Positions 15,899 through 24,503 are shown, counted from the stretch's first letter. The stretch is 64,000 nt of DNA from Nostoc sp. 'Lobaria pulmonaria (5183) cyanobiont' (GCF_002949795.1 NZ_CP026692.1:5502545-5566544), one strand, 5' to 3'. Notes: generated from the letters alone by a model not told the origin. Numbers and translations are program-made.

Positions 15899-17200
15899 AT
15901 GAGAACTAAAGTACTACTGGAATTAGAGAAAGTTAATCTGCGTTTGAAGTCTGCAAAGGCAAAAGTGACAATTAGGGAATCGAATGGAAGTCTGCAATTA
16001 CGGGCGACGTTACCAATTAAACCGGGGGACAAGGACAGCAACGGTACTGGGAGAAAGCAATACAATCTCAGTTTGAATATTCCTGCTAATTTGGATGGAC
16101 TCAAGACGGCTGAGGAAGAAGCTTATGAATTAGGGAAGTTAATCGCTCGCAAAACCTTTGAATGGAATGATAAATATTTAGGTAATGAAGCAATTAGAAA
16201 AGATTTTCAAACAATAGGAGAATTAGTCGAAGAATTTGAAAATGAGTATTTTAAAACTCACAAACGCACAACCAAAAGCGAACATACTTTTTTTTATTAC
16301 TTTTCCCGAACAAAGAGATTTACGAATTCTAAAGATTTCGCAACTGCTGAAAATCTGATAAGTTCAATTGAACAAATCGATAAGGAATGGGCTAAATATA
16401 ATGCAGCCAGAGCTATATCTGCATTTTGCATAACATTCAAAATCGAAATTGATTTATCTAAATATTCCAAAATGCCTGAGAGTAATTATCGAAATATACC
16501 GAGTGATGCAGAAATAGCTGAGGGAATTATAAAGTTTGAAGATTACCTTAATGGCAGAGGTAATCAAGTTAATCAAAATGTTCAAGATAGCTGGCAACTT
16601 TGGCGCTGGACGTATGGAATGTTAGCAGTTTTTGGTTTACGTCCACGAGAACTTTTTATTAATCCTGATATAGATTGGTGGTTGAGTCAAGAAAATGCAG
16701 ATTTAACATGGAAAGTCCATAAGGATTCTAAGACTGGAGAAAGACAAGCATTACCATTATATAGGCAATGGATTGAGGACTTTGATTTGAGAAATCCTAA
16801 ATATTTAGAGATGTTGAGAAGTGCGATCGCTAAAAAAGATAACACTAATCATGCGGAGATAACAGCGTTAACACAGCGAGTTAGTTGGTGGTTTCGCAAG
16901 ATAGGATTGGATTTTAAACCTTATGATTTACGCCACGCCTGGGCAATTCGGGCGCATATTTTAGGGATACCAATTAAAGCGGCGGCAGATAATTTGGGGC
17001 ATAGCGTGCAAGTTCACACCCAAACTTATCAGCGTTGGTTTTCGTTAGATATGCGGAAGTTGGCGATTAATCAGGCTTTGAGTAAGAGAAATGAAGTTGA
17101 GTTGATTAAAGAGGAGAATGCTAAGTTGAGAATGGATAATGAGAAGTTGAGATTGGATATTGAGAAGTTGAAAATGGAAATGGTTTATAAACAAAGTTAA
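15899..17200 (+). CDS. xisA: Excisase XisA, tyrosine site-specific recombinase
   Basis: A 433-residue tyrosine recombinase. Catalytic residues readable in the C-terminal half are R248 (FGLRPREL), R345 in YDLRHAW, H368 in NLGH and the nucleophile Y377 (HTQTYQRW). The first position of the usual H-x-x-R box is Y342 rather than His. The C-terminus (about 395-430) is a Lys/Glu-rich heptad-like helix. XisA cuts and rejoins the GGATTACTCCG repeats to restore nifD during heterocyst development. It points inward from the nifK-side border. Anabaena XisA is somewhat longer (about 470 residues); a non-ATG upstream start is not excluded. Weak ribosome-binding site (AAAGAA). Confidence 0.93.
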   Translation: MRTKVLLELEKVNLRLKSAKAKVTIRESNGSLQLRATLPIKPGDKDSNGTGRKQYNLSLNIPANLDGLKTAEEEAYELGKLIARKTFEWNDKYLGNEAIRKDFQTIGELVEEFENEYFKTHKRTTKSEHTFFYYFSRTKRFTNSKDFATAENLISSIEQIDKEWAKYNAARAISAFCITFKIEIDLSKYSKMPESNYRNIPSDAEIAEGIIKFEDYLNGRGNQVNQNVQDSWQLWRWTYGMLAVFGLRPRELFINPDIDWWLSQENADLTWKVHKDSKTGERQALPLYRQWIEDFDLRNPKYLEMLRSAIAKKDNTNHAEITALTQRVSWWFRKIGLDFKPYDLRHAWAIRAHILGIPIKAAADNLGHSVQVHTQTYQRWFSLDMRKLAINQALSKRNEVELIKEENAKLRMDNEKLRLDIEKLKMEMVYKQS

Positions 17201-17383
17201 ATTTCCTGATAAATCAATCATCCTAGTTTGATATAATTTACTATGATTTATAGATGAAAAACTATGGTTGGCGAATTTTGCCAGTCACACAGCATCAACA
17301 TACAAAAAAACGAAGTCATGCATGGATTATAATTTCATCGCAGGATTCCTGCAAGAGTTAAAATTAACCAAGGAGTATAACTT

Positions 17384-17668
17384 ATGCAAATTATCATTGA
17401 ACTCCCCGATGATATAGCCAACCAATTAAAAGTGTAACCCACGAACATTTCTCGCAGAGTTTTGGAACTTATCGCAGCTGATAATTATCGCCAAGGTCGC
17501 ATTGAAGCCGCTGAAGTTCACCGAATGCTGAATTTATCTTCTCGCTGGGAAACCTATGAATTCCTCAAACGTAAACAAGCTTATTTACCCTACACTGAAG
17601 AAAACTTAGAACAAGATGTTCAAGCAATTCGTAATTTATTAGCTACAGAAATGGAGCAAGCAATATGA
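17384..17668 (+). pseudogene. UPF0175 family antitoxin-like gene with internal stop
   Basis: The frame begins with MQIIIELPDDIANQLKV, hits TAA at 17435-17437, and continues as a typical UPF0175 protein (RRVLELIAADNYRQGRI ... VHRMLNLSSRWETYEFLKRKQAYLPY). AGGAG lies nine bases ahead of ATG 17384. UPF0175 proteins usually precede a DUF3368 PIN-like toxin gene; here only a 12-codon ATGA-overlapped frame (MSPIRLFMKGC) follows before the ATPase gene, so the partner seems deleted. The nonsense codon should inactivate the protein unless translation restarts. Confidence 0.75.
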
Positions 17669-17707
17669 GTCCAATTCGACTATTTATGAAAGGATGTTAA
17701 CAATCAA

Positions 17708-18841
17708 ATGCTAGAAAAGGTAATACTTCATAATTTCAAAAGCCATAAACATACGGAACTTAGTTTTGATAGTTCCCGATTACATGGACTAGTAGGAAAA
17801 AATAGTGCTGGCAAAACAACCGTTTTACAAGCATTACATAATCTAAGTAGGCTGGCTGATTCATCATTTGCAAAGATATTTCAATATGAAAGATCACCTC
17901 AATTCATTACAACAATTGGGGAAAAAGATATTTCTGTTACTGCAAGTGGTTTTTGGGGATATACCAATCGCCAGTATTGGCAAGCTTCCTATAGTTGGAA
18001 GCACGAAAACAATGATTCTTGGTATCCGACAGCATCATGGAACATAGATGGAAAACCTGGAAAATTGGTAGGATGGTCAAGTTCTTTAAGTGAATCTCCA
18101 TCTCCAATTCCTCAATCTCTGAAATATGCTGTTTACCTGAAGTTAGTTGCAAGTAATCTTGCTAAAGCAGCTTACAGTGAAGAAATTACACCGAGGGTTG
18201 AGTTCGACGGTTCAGGATTAGCACCCACTTTAGATTTTTTGCGTAACGAGGCTCCAGATAAATTTCGATTAATAGAGGAAATGTTAAGCCGCATTGTACC
18301 AAATGTACGCAAAATTGGCATAAAGCGATCAAAAGTTCCAGTTATTCGCAAACGTTTAATCGAAGTTGATGGGAAGTCCATTTCCTATGAAGAAAGTCAG
18401 GAAATGATAGGACAAGAAGTGATATTAGACATGAATACAGGTGAGCGTATTCCAGCCCATGCAATTAGCGAAGGAACAATACTAACTTTAGGTTTACTAA
18501 CTGTGTTGATGAACCCTATTCAACCTAATTTAGTTTTTCTCGATGATGTGGAACAAGGACTTCATCCAAAAGCACAACGTGAGATGATGACTGTCTTTAA
18601 GGAAATCATTCAAGATAAGACGAATCTGCAAATTATTTTTTCTACTCACTCTCCTTATATTATTGATGAACTTGTTCCTTCTCAAGTACATATATTAAAT
18701 AATAGTAATTCAGGCTTCACAATCTCTAAGCGTCTAGATGAACATCCTGATGTGGAATGGGCAAAACAAACTTTGACAACTGGTGAGTTTTGGGATGCGG
18801 AGGGTGAAGATTGGGTTTTTGCAGGAGAAGTCAGTGTTTGA
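17708..18841 (+). CDS. AAA15/ABC-type ATPase of a two-gene module
   Basis: A 377-residue ATPase of the AAA_15/21 class related to SMC/RecF-like and OLD-family ATPase domains. Walker A is GKNSAGKTT (residues about 30-38), the signature-like SEGT is near residue 257, Walker B is LVFLDDVEQGLHP (about 276-288; the usual D-E pair reads D-D), and the switch His lies in STHSPY. It opens with ILHNFKSHKHTELSF, the usual N-terminal strand. Its stop overlaps the GTG start of the next gene (18834), implying a coupled pair. Such ATPases paired with a TOPRIM-like nuclease occur in anti-phage systems (PARIS, AbiL, Gabija-like), so defence is inferred, not shown. Confidence 0.85.
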   Translation: MLEKVILHNFKSHKHTELSFDSSRLHGLVGKNSAGKTTVLQALHNLSRLADSSFAKIFQYERSPQFITTIGEKDISVTASGFWGYTNRQYWQASYSWKHENNDSWYPTASWNIDGKPGKLVGWSSSLSESPSPIPQSLKYAVYLKLVASNLAKAAYSEEITPRVEFDGSGLAPTLDFLRNEAPDKFRLIEEMLSRIVPNVRKIGIKRSKVPVIRKRLIEVDGKSISYEESQEMIGQEVILDMNTGERIPAHAISEGTILTLGLLTVLMNPIQPNLVFLDDVEQGLHPKAQREMMTVFKEIIQDKTNLQIIFSTHSPYIIDELVPSQVHILNNSNSGFTISKRLDEHPDVEWAKQTLTTGEFWDAEGEDWVFAGEVSV

Positions 18842-19604
18842 GTTCATTGTAATAGTGGAAAGTGGTGCAGATTCACGAACAGCTACTAAATTAGCCGAGC
18901 GCGTTTTGAAGGAGCAAATCGATTGGTTAGAGCCTGATCTAATAAAACATATATTCCACTGGAGAGGCTTAGAGGAAGGAACAGAATATTCCTGCTGGAG
19001 CGACGTTGATAAAATCATTGATGATGCAAAAGAAAAAATAAGATATAAATCTCCAAGATTTCTGGGTCATCATAATAAAGGTGTACCGTTTAAAGCTGAT
19101 GGAGCAATATCTATTAAGGTTCTTAAGTTGGTAGATTTTCTTCAAAAAACACGACAGATTAAAGCCATTCTCTTTATCCGTGATTTAGACAATCAACCAG
19201 AGCGTAGAGAAGGGCTTGAGCAAGCACGCTCAGAACATATCAATCGACAGCCTCAACTAAAAATTGTTATTGGTACAGCTAATCCAAAACGTGAAGCATG
19301 GGTTCTCAATGGGTTTCTTCCGTCTAATCAAGAAGAACAAATTTTAGAAGAAATCAAGACTCGATTGAATTTCGACCCTTGCATAGACTCACACAGACTA
19401 CGCTCTACCTCACAGAAAGAACCTGATCGAATTAGAAATCCAAAAGTAATTGTTGAGCAGCTAACAGGCAAAGATATGAAACGCGAACAGCAGTGTTGGG
19501 AAGATACGAGTTTGAAAATTCTACGTGAAAGAGGTGTTTATACAGGCTTAACAGCCTACATCCAAGAAATTGAGCAACACTTGATTCAAATTATCTTGTC
19601 TTAG
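18834..19604 (+). CDS. TOPRIM/DUF4276-like partner of the ATPase
   Basis: A 256-residue protein. The true start is probably GTG 18834: AGGAG stands six bases ahead and the homologous core VFEFIVIVESGADSRTATKL begins there; an ATG at 18783 would add 17 unlikely codons. The N-terminal VESGADSRT with an acidic residue, the LFIRDLDNQPER strand with a DxD motif (about residue 105) and an EAWVLNGF segment (about 145) resemble TOPRIM-fold/DUF4276 proteins. Those motifs coordinate Mg2+ in nucleases. It overlaps the ATPase gene by 8 bases and is not followed by a third member in the same unit. Probable effector nuclease; family assignment moderately sure. Confidence 0.75.
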   Translation: MFEFIVIVESGADSRTATKLAERVLKEQIDWLEPDLIKHIFHWRGLEEGTEYSCWSDVDKIIDDAKEKIRYKSPRFLGHHNKGVPFKADGAISIKVLKLVDFLQKTRQIKAILFIRDLDNQPERREGLEQARSEHINRQPQLKIVIGTANPKREAWVLNGFLPSNQEEQILEEIKTRLNFDPCIDSHRLRSTSQKEPDRIRNPKVIVEQLTGKDMKREQQCWEDTSLKILRERGVYTGLTAYIQEIEQHLIQIILS

Positions 19605-19630
19605 TAAAAAATTCAGATAATTAGGAGTAC

Positions 19631-19666
19631 GATCGCATCCCTCCCATAAGGTGCGTTGTCGCAAAG
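19631..19666 (+). repeat. Direct repeat flanking protease pair, copy 1
   Basis: A segment of about 35 bp (GATCGCATCCCTCCC ... GTGCGTTGTCGCAAA) that recurs at about 20394-20427, on the far side of the two-gene retropepsin cassette. Confidence 0.6.
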
Positions 19667-19755
19667 CGCAATACAGCATCAACTCAAATTTACAAAGCTG
19701 ATACCGCAGCCTGAAAAAATTTGTGGAAAGATAGAAATGTCGATTCATCTCCAGC

Positions 19756-19965
19756 ATGACAATTATGAACACCGTAGAGCTATTTTCTACCTTGCGAAAT
19801 TTAACTCGTGCAGACAAACTGAAAGTGATGCAGTTTCTAGTTTCAGAGTTATCTAGGGATGAGGAACCATCATTAGAGCAAGGAGCAACTTACCCTATTT
19901 GGTCGCCACTTAATTCCCACACAGCTGCACATCAACTTGCTCAACTGCTAGAGTCGGACGAGTAA
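19756..19965 (+). CDS. Small protein preceding retropepsin-like gene
   Basis: A 69-residue hydrophilic, helical protein (TLRNLTRADKLKVMQFLVSELSRDEE) resembling small cyanobacterial partner proteins found upstream of retropepsin-like genes. Starts at ATG 19756, or at ATG 19765 three codons later. Ends 7 bp before the protease gene, so they are cotranscribed. Could be an inhibitor, substrate or antitoxin-like partner; nothing in the sequence decides. Confidence 0.65.
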   Translation: MTIMNTVELFSTLRNLTRADKLKVMQFLVSELSRDEEPSLEQGATYPIWSPLNSHTAAHQLAQLLESDE

Positions 19966-19972
19966 ATGCACA

Positions 19973-20389
19973 ATGGTTAATCCTCAAAGATTTTCCTTTA
20001 CAGAGGGATACGATACATTTGGTGTTCCTGATGCGCTGCCAAAGCTACCATTAGTATTAACCTATCGTAACTCATCAGTAGACGTTTCAGGCTTGTTAGA
20101 TACTGGAGCAAGCGTCAGCGTTCTGCCATACAGTATTGGTGTCCAACTAAGCGCAATTTGGGAAGAACAGACGATTTCTGTAATGTTGGCTGGTAATTTG
20201 GTTCCTGTTGAAGCAAAAGGTTTGCTTGTATCTGCTCAGATTGGATCATTTGAGCCTGTTCGCTTAGTTTTTGCGTGGAGTTTGTCTAATGATGTACCTT
20301 TGTTGCTAGGACGTATGAACTTCTTTTTGGAATTTGATGTGTGTTTCTATCGTTCACAACTGGTATTTGATGTGTGTCCACAGTCGTAA
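19973..20389 (+). CDS. Retropepsin-like aspartyl protease
   Basis: A 138-residue protein with the single aspartic-protease motif GLLDTGASVSVLP (residues about 39-51) and the later hydrophobic-hydrophobic-Gly element LLLGRMNFF (about 111-119). This is the size and motif pattern of single-domain retroviral-type proteases, active as dimers. No signal peptide is evident, so it is probably cytoplasmic. It pairs with the 69-aa gene immediately upstream. Biological substrate unknown. Confidence 0.8.
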   Translation: MVNPQRFSFTEGYDTFGVPDALPKLPLVLTYRNSSVDVSGLLDTGASVSVLPYSIGVQLSAIWEEQTISVMLAGNLVPVEAKGLLVSAQIGSFEPVRLVFAWSLSNDVPLLLGRMNFFLEFDVCFYRSQLVFDVCPQS

Positions 20390-20393
20390 TGCG

Positions 20394-20427
20394 CTCGCAT
20401 CCCTCCCGTAGGGTGCGTTGTCGCAAA
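20394..20427 (+). repeat. Direct repeat flanking protease pair, copy 2
   Basis: CTCGCATCCCTCCCGTAGG ... GCGTTGTCGCAAA, the second copy of the repeat at 19631-19666. Confidence 0.6.
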
Positions 20428-20441
20428 AAGCCAGAGCTACT

Positions 20442-21011
20442 TTACTCAAAAACAACGCCGCGATAAATTTCCGTCATCGGCAATTCAATACTAACTGAAT
20501 CCAAAGAAATAGATAGCTCTAAGCCGCTAAAATCACTGAGCAACCAACCTTCAGCTTGTTTACTGTAGCGTTCCACAAAAGGTTCATCCTGCTCGACTAA
20601 TAAATATTCGCTAAAACTCTCAATTGATCGATATATCCGAAATTTACTAAGTCGATCGTAATCTGCGGTGGAAGGAGATAGCACTTCAACAATCAAAATG
20701 GGATTCAAAACTTCATCTAAGCGATCGCCATTTAGTTGCGGTTCGCCGTCAAAAATCATTACATCTGGATATACTCCGCGTCGATGTTCGGGAATCCACA
20801 GCCGTAAATCGCTGTTAATTGGCTCAAATTGAGTATCACGCAGCAGAAATTTGAAAAAGGCAAAAATGTTTCCACCGATGCGGCTGTGTTTAAGCGTTCC
20901 TCCGGCCATGGGTACAATTTCTCCATCTCGATATTCGCTGCGTCCTTCGGCTTTTTCTTCGATCGCACGATATTCATCCAAGCTGTAGCGGCGCGAGATG
21001 GTAGAAATCAT
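20442..21011 (-). CDS. Uma2 family (DUF820) nuclease-fold protein
   Basis: A 189-residue Uma2/DUF820 protein, a PD-(D/E)XK-type fold massively expanded in cyanobacteria. Seen: RYSLDEYRAIEEKAEGRSEYRDGEIVPMAGGT, the PDVMIFDGEP acidic strand, and PILIVEVLSPST. Role unproven; often carried on mobile or hypervariable regions. Monocistronic, on the strand opposite to its neighbours. Confidence 0.85.
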   Translation of the reverse strand: MISTISRRYSLDEYRAIEEKAEGRSEYRDGEIVPMAGGTLKHSRIGGNIFAFFKFLLRDTQFEPINSDLRLWIPEHRRGVYPDVMIFDGEPQLNGDRLDEVLNPILIVEVLSPSTADYDRLSKFRIYRSIESFSEYLLVEQDEPFVERYSKQAEGWLLSDFSGLELSISLDSVSIELPMTEIYRGVVFE

Positions 21012-21237
21012 AGGTCTTAGGCGATCGCATTAGCTATAAGACAACAATATTATTTTGTCACAGATTTGGTTGTGAGGTAATGTCATACTGCGATGCAATA
21101 TATTCTCTTTTGTACGAGAGACTGCGCGATCGCCTTCAGGTTCTGCAAAGCAGAATATGTCTAAGCCTAGTGCTGCTTGAGTGGGATACACGATAGAATT
21201 TAGGCAAAGACTTTATCTTTCTGGTTAGCTGTCTACG

Positions 21238-21654
21238 ATGTCTGCAAGAGATAGGTTTCATCAATTGGTCAGGATTGCCCTTGAAAAAGCAGAGTGGGTA
21301 ATTACTCACGATCCATACCATATTGATTTAGGGTTTGTTGATTTTTATATCGACTTAGGTGCAGAACTGTTGCTAGCAGCGACAAAGGATGAGGAAAAGA
21401 TTGCAGTTGAAATCAAAACGTTTTTGGCACCCTCAACGATTTCTGAGTTCCATACTGCGATTGGACAATTTATTAACTATCGCATTGCGTTGGAAGATGA
21501 TGATCCAAAACGGCGGTTGTATTTAGCAGTTCCGCTCGACGTTTATAAGCGATTTTTCAGATATCCATTTATTCAAACGGTCATTGTCCGTAATCAAATT
21601 CCCCTTTTGGTGTACGACACAGAAAAACAGGAGATTGCAGAATGGATAAGCTAA
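21238..21654 (+). CDS. xisH: XisH family protein
   Basis: A 138-residue XisH protein. The family features are the N-terminal DRFHQLVRIALEKAEWVITHDPYHI, GAELLLAATKDEEKIAVEIKTF and the SEFHTAIGQFINYRIAL helix. The fold resembles PD-(D/E)XK nucleases (E-x-K in VEIKTF). In Anabaena 7120 xisH and xisI are required together with the serine recombinase XisF for excision of the fdxN element. Here they lie in a XisA-type nifD element. Overlaps xisI by 13 bases. Confidence 0.9.
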   Translation: MSARDRFHQLVRIALEKAEWVITHDPYHIDLGFVDFYIDLGAELLLAATKDEEKIAVEIKTFLAPSTISEFHTAIGQFINYRIALEDDDPKRRLYLAVPLDVYKRFFRYPFIQTVIVRNQIPLLVYDTEKQEIAEWIS

Positions 21655-21980
21655 TTTTGTATCGTGAATTAATTCAGAGATTATTGACGGCGCGCGCAAA
21701 GTTGCGTTCTGGGAGTGATCCAATAGAAAGTCAAACCATTTTTGATACTACAAAAGACCACTATCAGCTTGTGCATGTGGGATGGAAGGATAGCAGTACC
21801 CGGATTTACGGCTGTGTGCTGCATATAGATATCAAGGATGAGAAAATTTGGGTGCAGCATGACGGAACGGAGGATGCGATCGCAGATCAACTTGTGAGTG
21901 AGGGAGTGCCTAAGCAAGATATTGTGATAGCATATCATGCACCTCATGTACGCCAGTATACAGAGTTTTCTGTAGGGTAA
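21642..21980 (+). CDS. xisI: XisI family protein
   Basis: A 112-residue XisI protein with typical QTIFDTTKDHYQLVHVGWK, RIYGCVLHIDIKDEKIWVQHDGTED and the C-terminal VIAYHAPHVRQYTEFSVG. Follows and overlaps xisH, the invariable family arrangement. Described as an excision-controlling factor in the fdxN element; molecular role unknown, but many cyanobacteria carry several xisHI pairs outside excision elements. Confidence 0.92.
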   Translation: MDKLILYRELIQRLLTARAKLRSGSDPIESQTIFDTTKDHYQLVHVGWKDSSTRIYGCVLHIDIKDEKIWVQHDGTEDAIADQLVSEGVPKQDIVIAYHAPHVRQYTEFSVG

Positions 21981-21991
21981 CTTTGAAGCGA

Positions 21992-22594
21992 TCAATTATT
22001 TTGAACCATCCAAACTAAAAATCCGAGAATTTGTTTTACTGGTGGGAGAGGATAATCGATCAAGTCGATAGTGACAAGATTATCCTCCAGCTTCAGGAAT
22101 CGCCATTGCGTACCACTGCTAATAGAACCATAGATTACGGCAACTGGACGATTTTTGGCGGCGTTAAATTTTTGTGCTGCAACCATTTCTGCAATACATT
22201 CTCCAAACCCAGTTCTTAAATCTGCTTTTTTTGCTTCCACAATGACAATTGCAGGCGCTTCAATTTCTAGTACTTCCGGCGAACGACTCAAAAGGAAATC
22301 ACACATTCCATTCAGTCCAACTGCCTCATCAACTGTAAAATCTTCTCCAGAAAATAAGCTAATTTGGCGATTTAATATGCGTCTAACTTCTAATAATACT
22401 GGGTAAATAATTCCTTCGGAACGCGCTTTTTTACTTGATGAAGAAGCAAGTGGCAGACTTTCTTCAAGATATGCCGTCAGTGTTACAGATGCTTCAATTG
22501 GTTCAGTGGCAGGAATAAATCGCCCACCCTCCTGTGTTTTTAACCCGAAAGCTTCTTTAACTTTACTAATAGTTGTAAACTGACTATAAGGCAT
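21992..22594 (-). CDS. Cyanobacterial hypothetical, restriction-endonuclease-like
   Basis: A 200-residue soluble protein. The segment GMCDFLLSRSPEVLEIEAPAIVIVEAKK (residues about 92-121) has the spacing D ... E-A-K of PD-(D/E)XK nuclease folds. It is transcribed towards xisI; stops are 12 bp apart. I recognise it as a type common in Nostoc genomes without known function. Confidence 0.7.
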   Translation of the reverse strand: MPYSQFTTISKVKEAFGLKTQEGGRFIPATEPIEASVTLTAYLEESLPLASSSSKKARSEGIIYPVLLEVRRILNRQISLFSGEDFTVDEAVGLNGMCDFLLSRSPEVLEIEAPAIVIVEAKKADLRTGFGECIAEMVAAQKFNAAKNRPVAVIYGSISSGTQWRFLKLEDNLVTIDLIDYPLPPVKQILGFLVWMVQNN

Positions 22595-22670
22595 AATTGT
22601 TAGAAATCATAGATTGTAGCTGATTGCTTCTTCTACATTAATGGTTGTGAATTAATAAATATATTATATT

Positions 22671-22708
22671 AAAAAGCCTGTTTGTGATGATTACTCGCAA
22701 ACAGACTT
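22671..22708 (-). terminator. Terminator of DUF2267 gene
   Basis: On the minus strand AGTCTGTTTGCGA pairs with TCACAAACAGGCTT, followed by a T-run, about 20 bp beyond the DUF2267 stop codon. Confidence 0.7.
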
Positions 22709-22728
22709 GAGTTTTTCTAAACTTCTAA

Positions 22729-23268
22729 TTAAGGTTGCTCCCAAAGCTCACGGATACGGTCAGGGAGCAAGCCAGCAATTTCCTGAATCCGCTCTTGGGA
22801 AAGTTGGTCTTTGGTGGCAGAAAACACCGCTTTAACTGCTTGCTCTACCTCGACTGTTCCTGGGAGTCCTCCTTCATTAGCAACCCGCCTGAGAAATAAA
22901 TCGGAATCAATTCCAAGGGGAGCCGGGCCTGTCAAAGGTTGACGGATTCGACTTAAAAATTTCACAATGGGATTGGTGTCTTTCCAGAGGTCGGCTACTT
23001 CAAACTGGAGTGCTTTTTCATCCGTAGGTATAGCTTCTGTATGTAGTTCTGCCTCGACGCGATCAATTGTGTCCGTGGTCATTAAGTCGCGCATAACACG
23101 AAACACAACTTCGGAAAAGTCTCTTGCGTCATACAAATCCGCAAATCCGCTTTGAACCATGACCTTTTCCAGGAACGAATGATGTTCGTCTGCGATCGCA
23201 GTTCGAGAATCTTCAATTTCCGTTGGGTCAACTTCTGGAACGTTTGTTCTAAATGATTCATCAGGCAT
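22729..23268 (-). CDS. DUF2267 domain protein
   Basis: A 179-residue protein with DUF2267-like segments (FLEKVMVQSGFADLYDARDFSEVVFRVMRDLM, then a second half with EVEQAVKAVFSATKDQLSQERIQEIAGLLPDRIRELW). DUF2267 proteins are helical, often described near stress functions, with no defined activity. Followed by a clear terminator; monocistronic. Confidence 0.75.
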   Translation of the reverse strand: MPDESFRTNVPEVDPTEIEDSRTAIADEHHSFLEKVMVQSGFADLYDARDFSEVVFRVMRDLMTTDTIDRVEAELHTEAIPTDEKALQFEVADLWKDTNPIVKFLSRIRQPLTGPAPLGIDSDLFLRRVANEGGLPGTVEVEQAVKAVFSATKDQLSQERIQEIAGLLPDRIRELWEQP

Positions 23269-23542
23269 TGTTTTTTCTTGTGCTTTTTAATATTGAGTCT
23301 TTATGCTTACTTGATTAAGGTCGCACAAATTAAAAACCCTTAGCATCATCCAGAAGTTTGAAATACCACCTATTCAAAAGTTAGAAATTTAGCTGATCAA
23401 CTGAGATATTTGGCATTAACACGCGCAAGTTAGTTGTGTAGCGATTACGATCGCTGGTGTTTCTGCCCGTAGTAGTCATCGCCCATTGGTGTTAAAAAAT
23501 AGTCAGAATAGATGAATTGGTATAAATTATGTAGAAACAAAG

Positions 23543-24432
23543 ATGCTAGAAACAACAAACATCGGAATCAACACTTGCTATGTCAAAGTACCTAACAATG
23601 ACTTATAAATCGATGCTTACTTAGCTCAACCAGCACAAAAGGGAACCTTTGGCGCGGTTATAGTTTTTCCAGAAATTTTTGGAATCAACAGTAATATTAG
23701 AGATATCACCGAGCTAATCGCTAAACAAGGTTATGTAGCAATTGCTCCGGCGATGTATCAACGTATTGCTCCCGGTTTTGAGGCTGACTATAGCCAAGAA
23801 GATGTTGGCTATAGCCCAGAAAGTTATCGGCTGGGCTTGCAATACTATCAACAAGTAAAGTATCAAGATATCTTAAGTGATATTCAAGCTGCGATCGCTT
23901 ACCTCAAAACTTTACCCAATGTCAAAGATGATGCGATTGGTGTCATTGGTTTCTGTTTTGGCGGTCATGTTGCTTATATGGCTGCAACTTTACCCGATAT
24001 CAAAGCAACAGCTTCGTTTTACGGTGGTGGGATTACCACTGCTAGTTATGGTGAAGACACTCCAACCATTAATCGCACCTCAGAAATTAAAGGTACTATT
24101 TATGCATTTTTTGGTACAAGAGATGCATTAGTTTCCCAGGAAGAAAACGAGCAAATTACAGCAGAATTCAAGTATTTGAACCACATCTGTTGTAGGGGTG
24201 CAAGGCCTTGCGCCCCTAACGCGTGGTCTATTTACCTGAAAATAGCTGTAAAGCAGAACTCAAAAAACATCAAATAAATCATCGTGTATTTCGATACGAC
24301 GCCGGACACGGATTCTTCGCTGGATTTTTCAAAGACCAATACCCATTTTTAGCCCAGCACCCAAGTTATAATCCAGAAGCGGCTCCTGATGCTTGGCAAC
24401 ATGTTTTAGAACTGTTTCAAAACTACCTGTAA
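23543..24432 (+). pseudogene. Dienelactone hydrolase, broken twice
   Basis: An alpha/beta-hydrolase of the dienelactone hydrolase family. Seen: VIVFPEIFGINSNIRD, the nucleophile elbow GFCFGG (Cys) and the acid/His end YDAGHGFF. Two lesions: codon 22 is TAA (23606-23608; a CAA would restore a normal reading), and about 92 bp of palindromic repeat (24167-24258) are inserted in the C-terminal third, shifting the frame before AELKKHQINHRVFRYDAGHG. A 7-bp direct repeat AGCAGAA flanks the insert. Confidence 0.88.
24156..24258 (+). mobile_element. Palindromic MITE-like insertion in the hydrolase gene
   Basis: Centre TAGGGGTGCAAGGCCTTGCGCCCCTA is a near-perfect hairpin. The arms (AGTATTTGAACCACATCTG and the CTATTTACCTGAAAATAGC side) match those of the 99-bp element at 48096-48194, so both belong to one non-coding repeat family. 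Confidence 0.7.
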
Positions 24433-24503
24433 AACTCTAATGCACATACTGCGATCGCACTCATTGGACTTCTTGGATGAATCAATGAGCTTTCACCCTA
24501 AAT

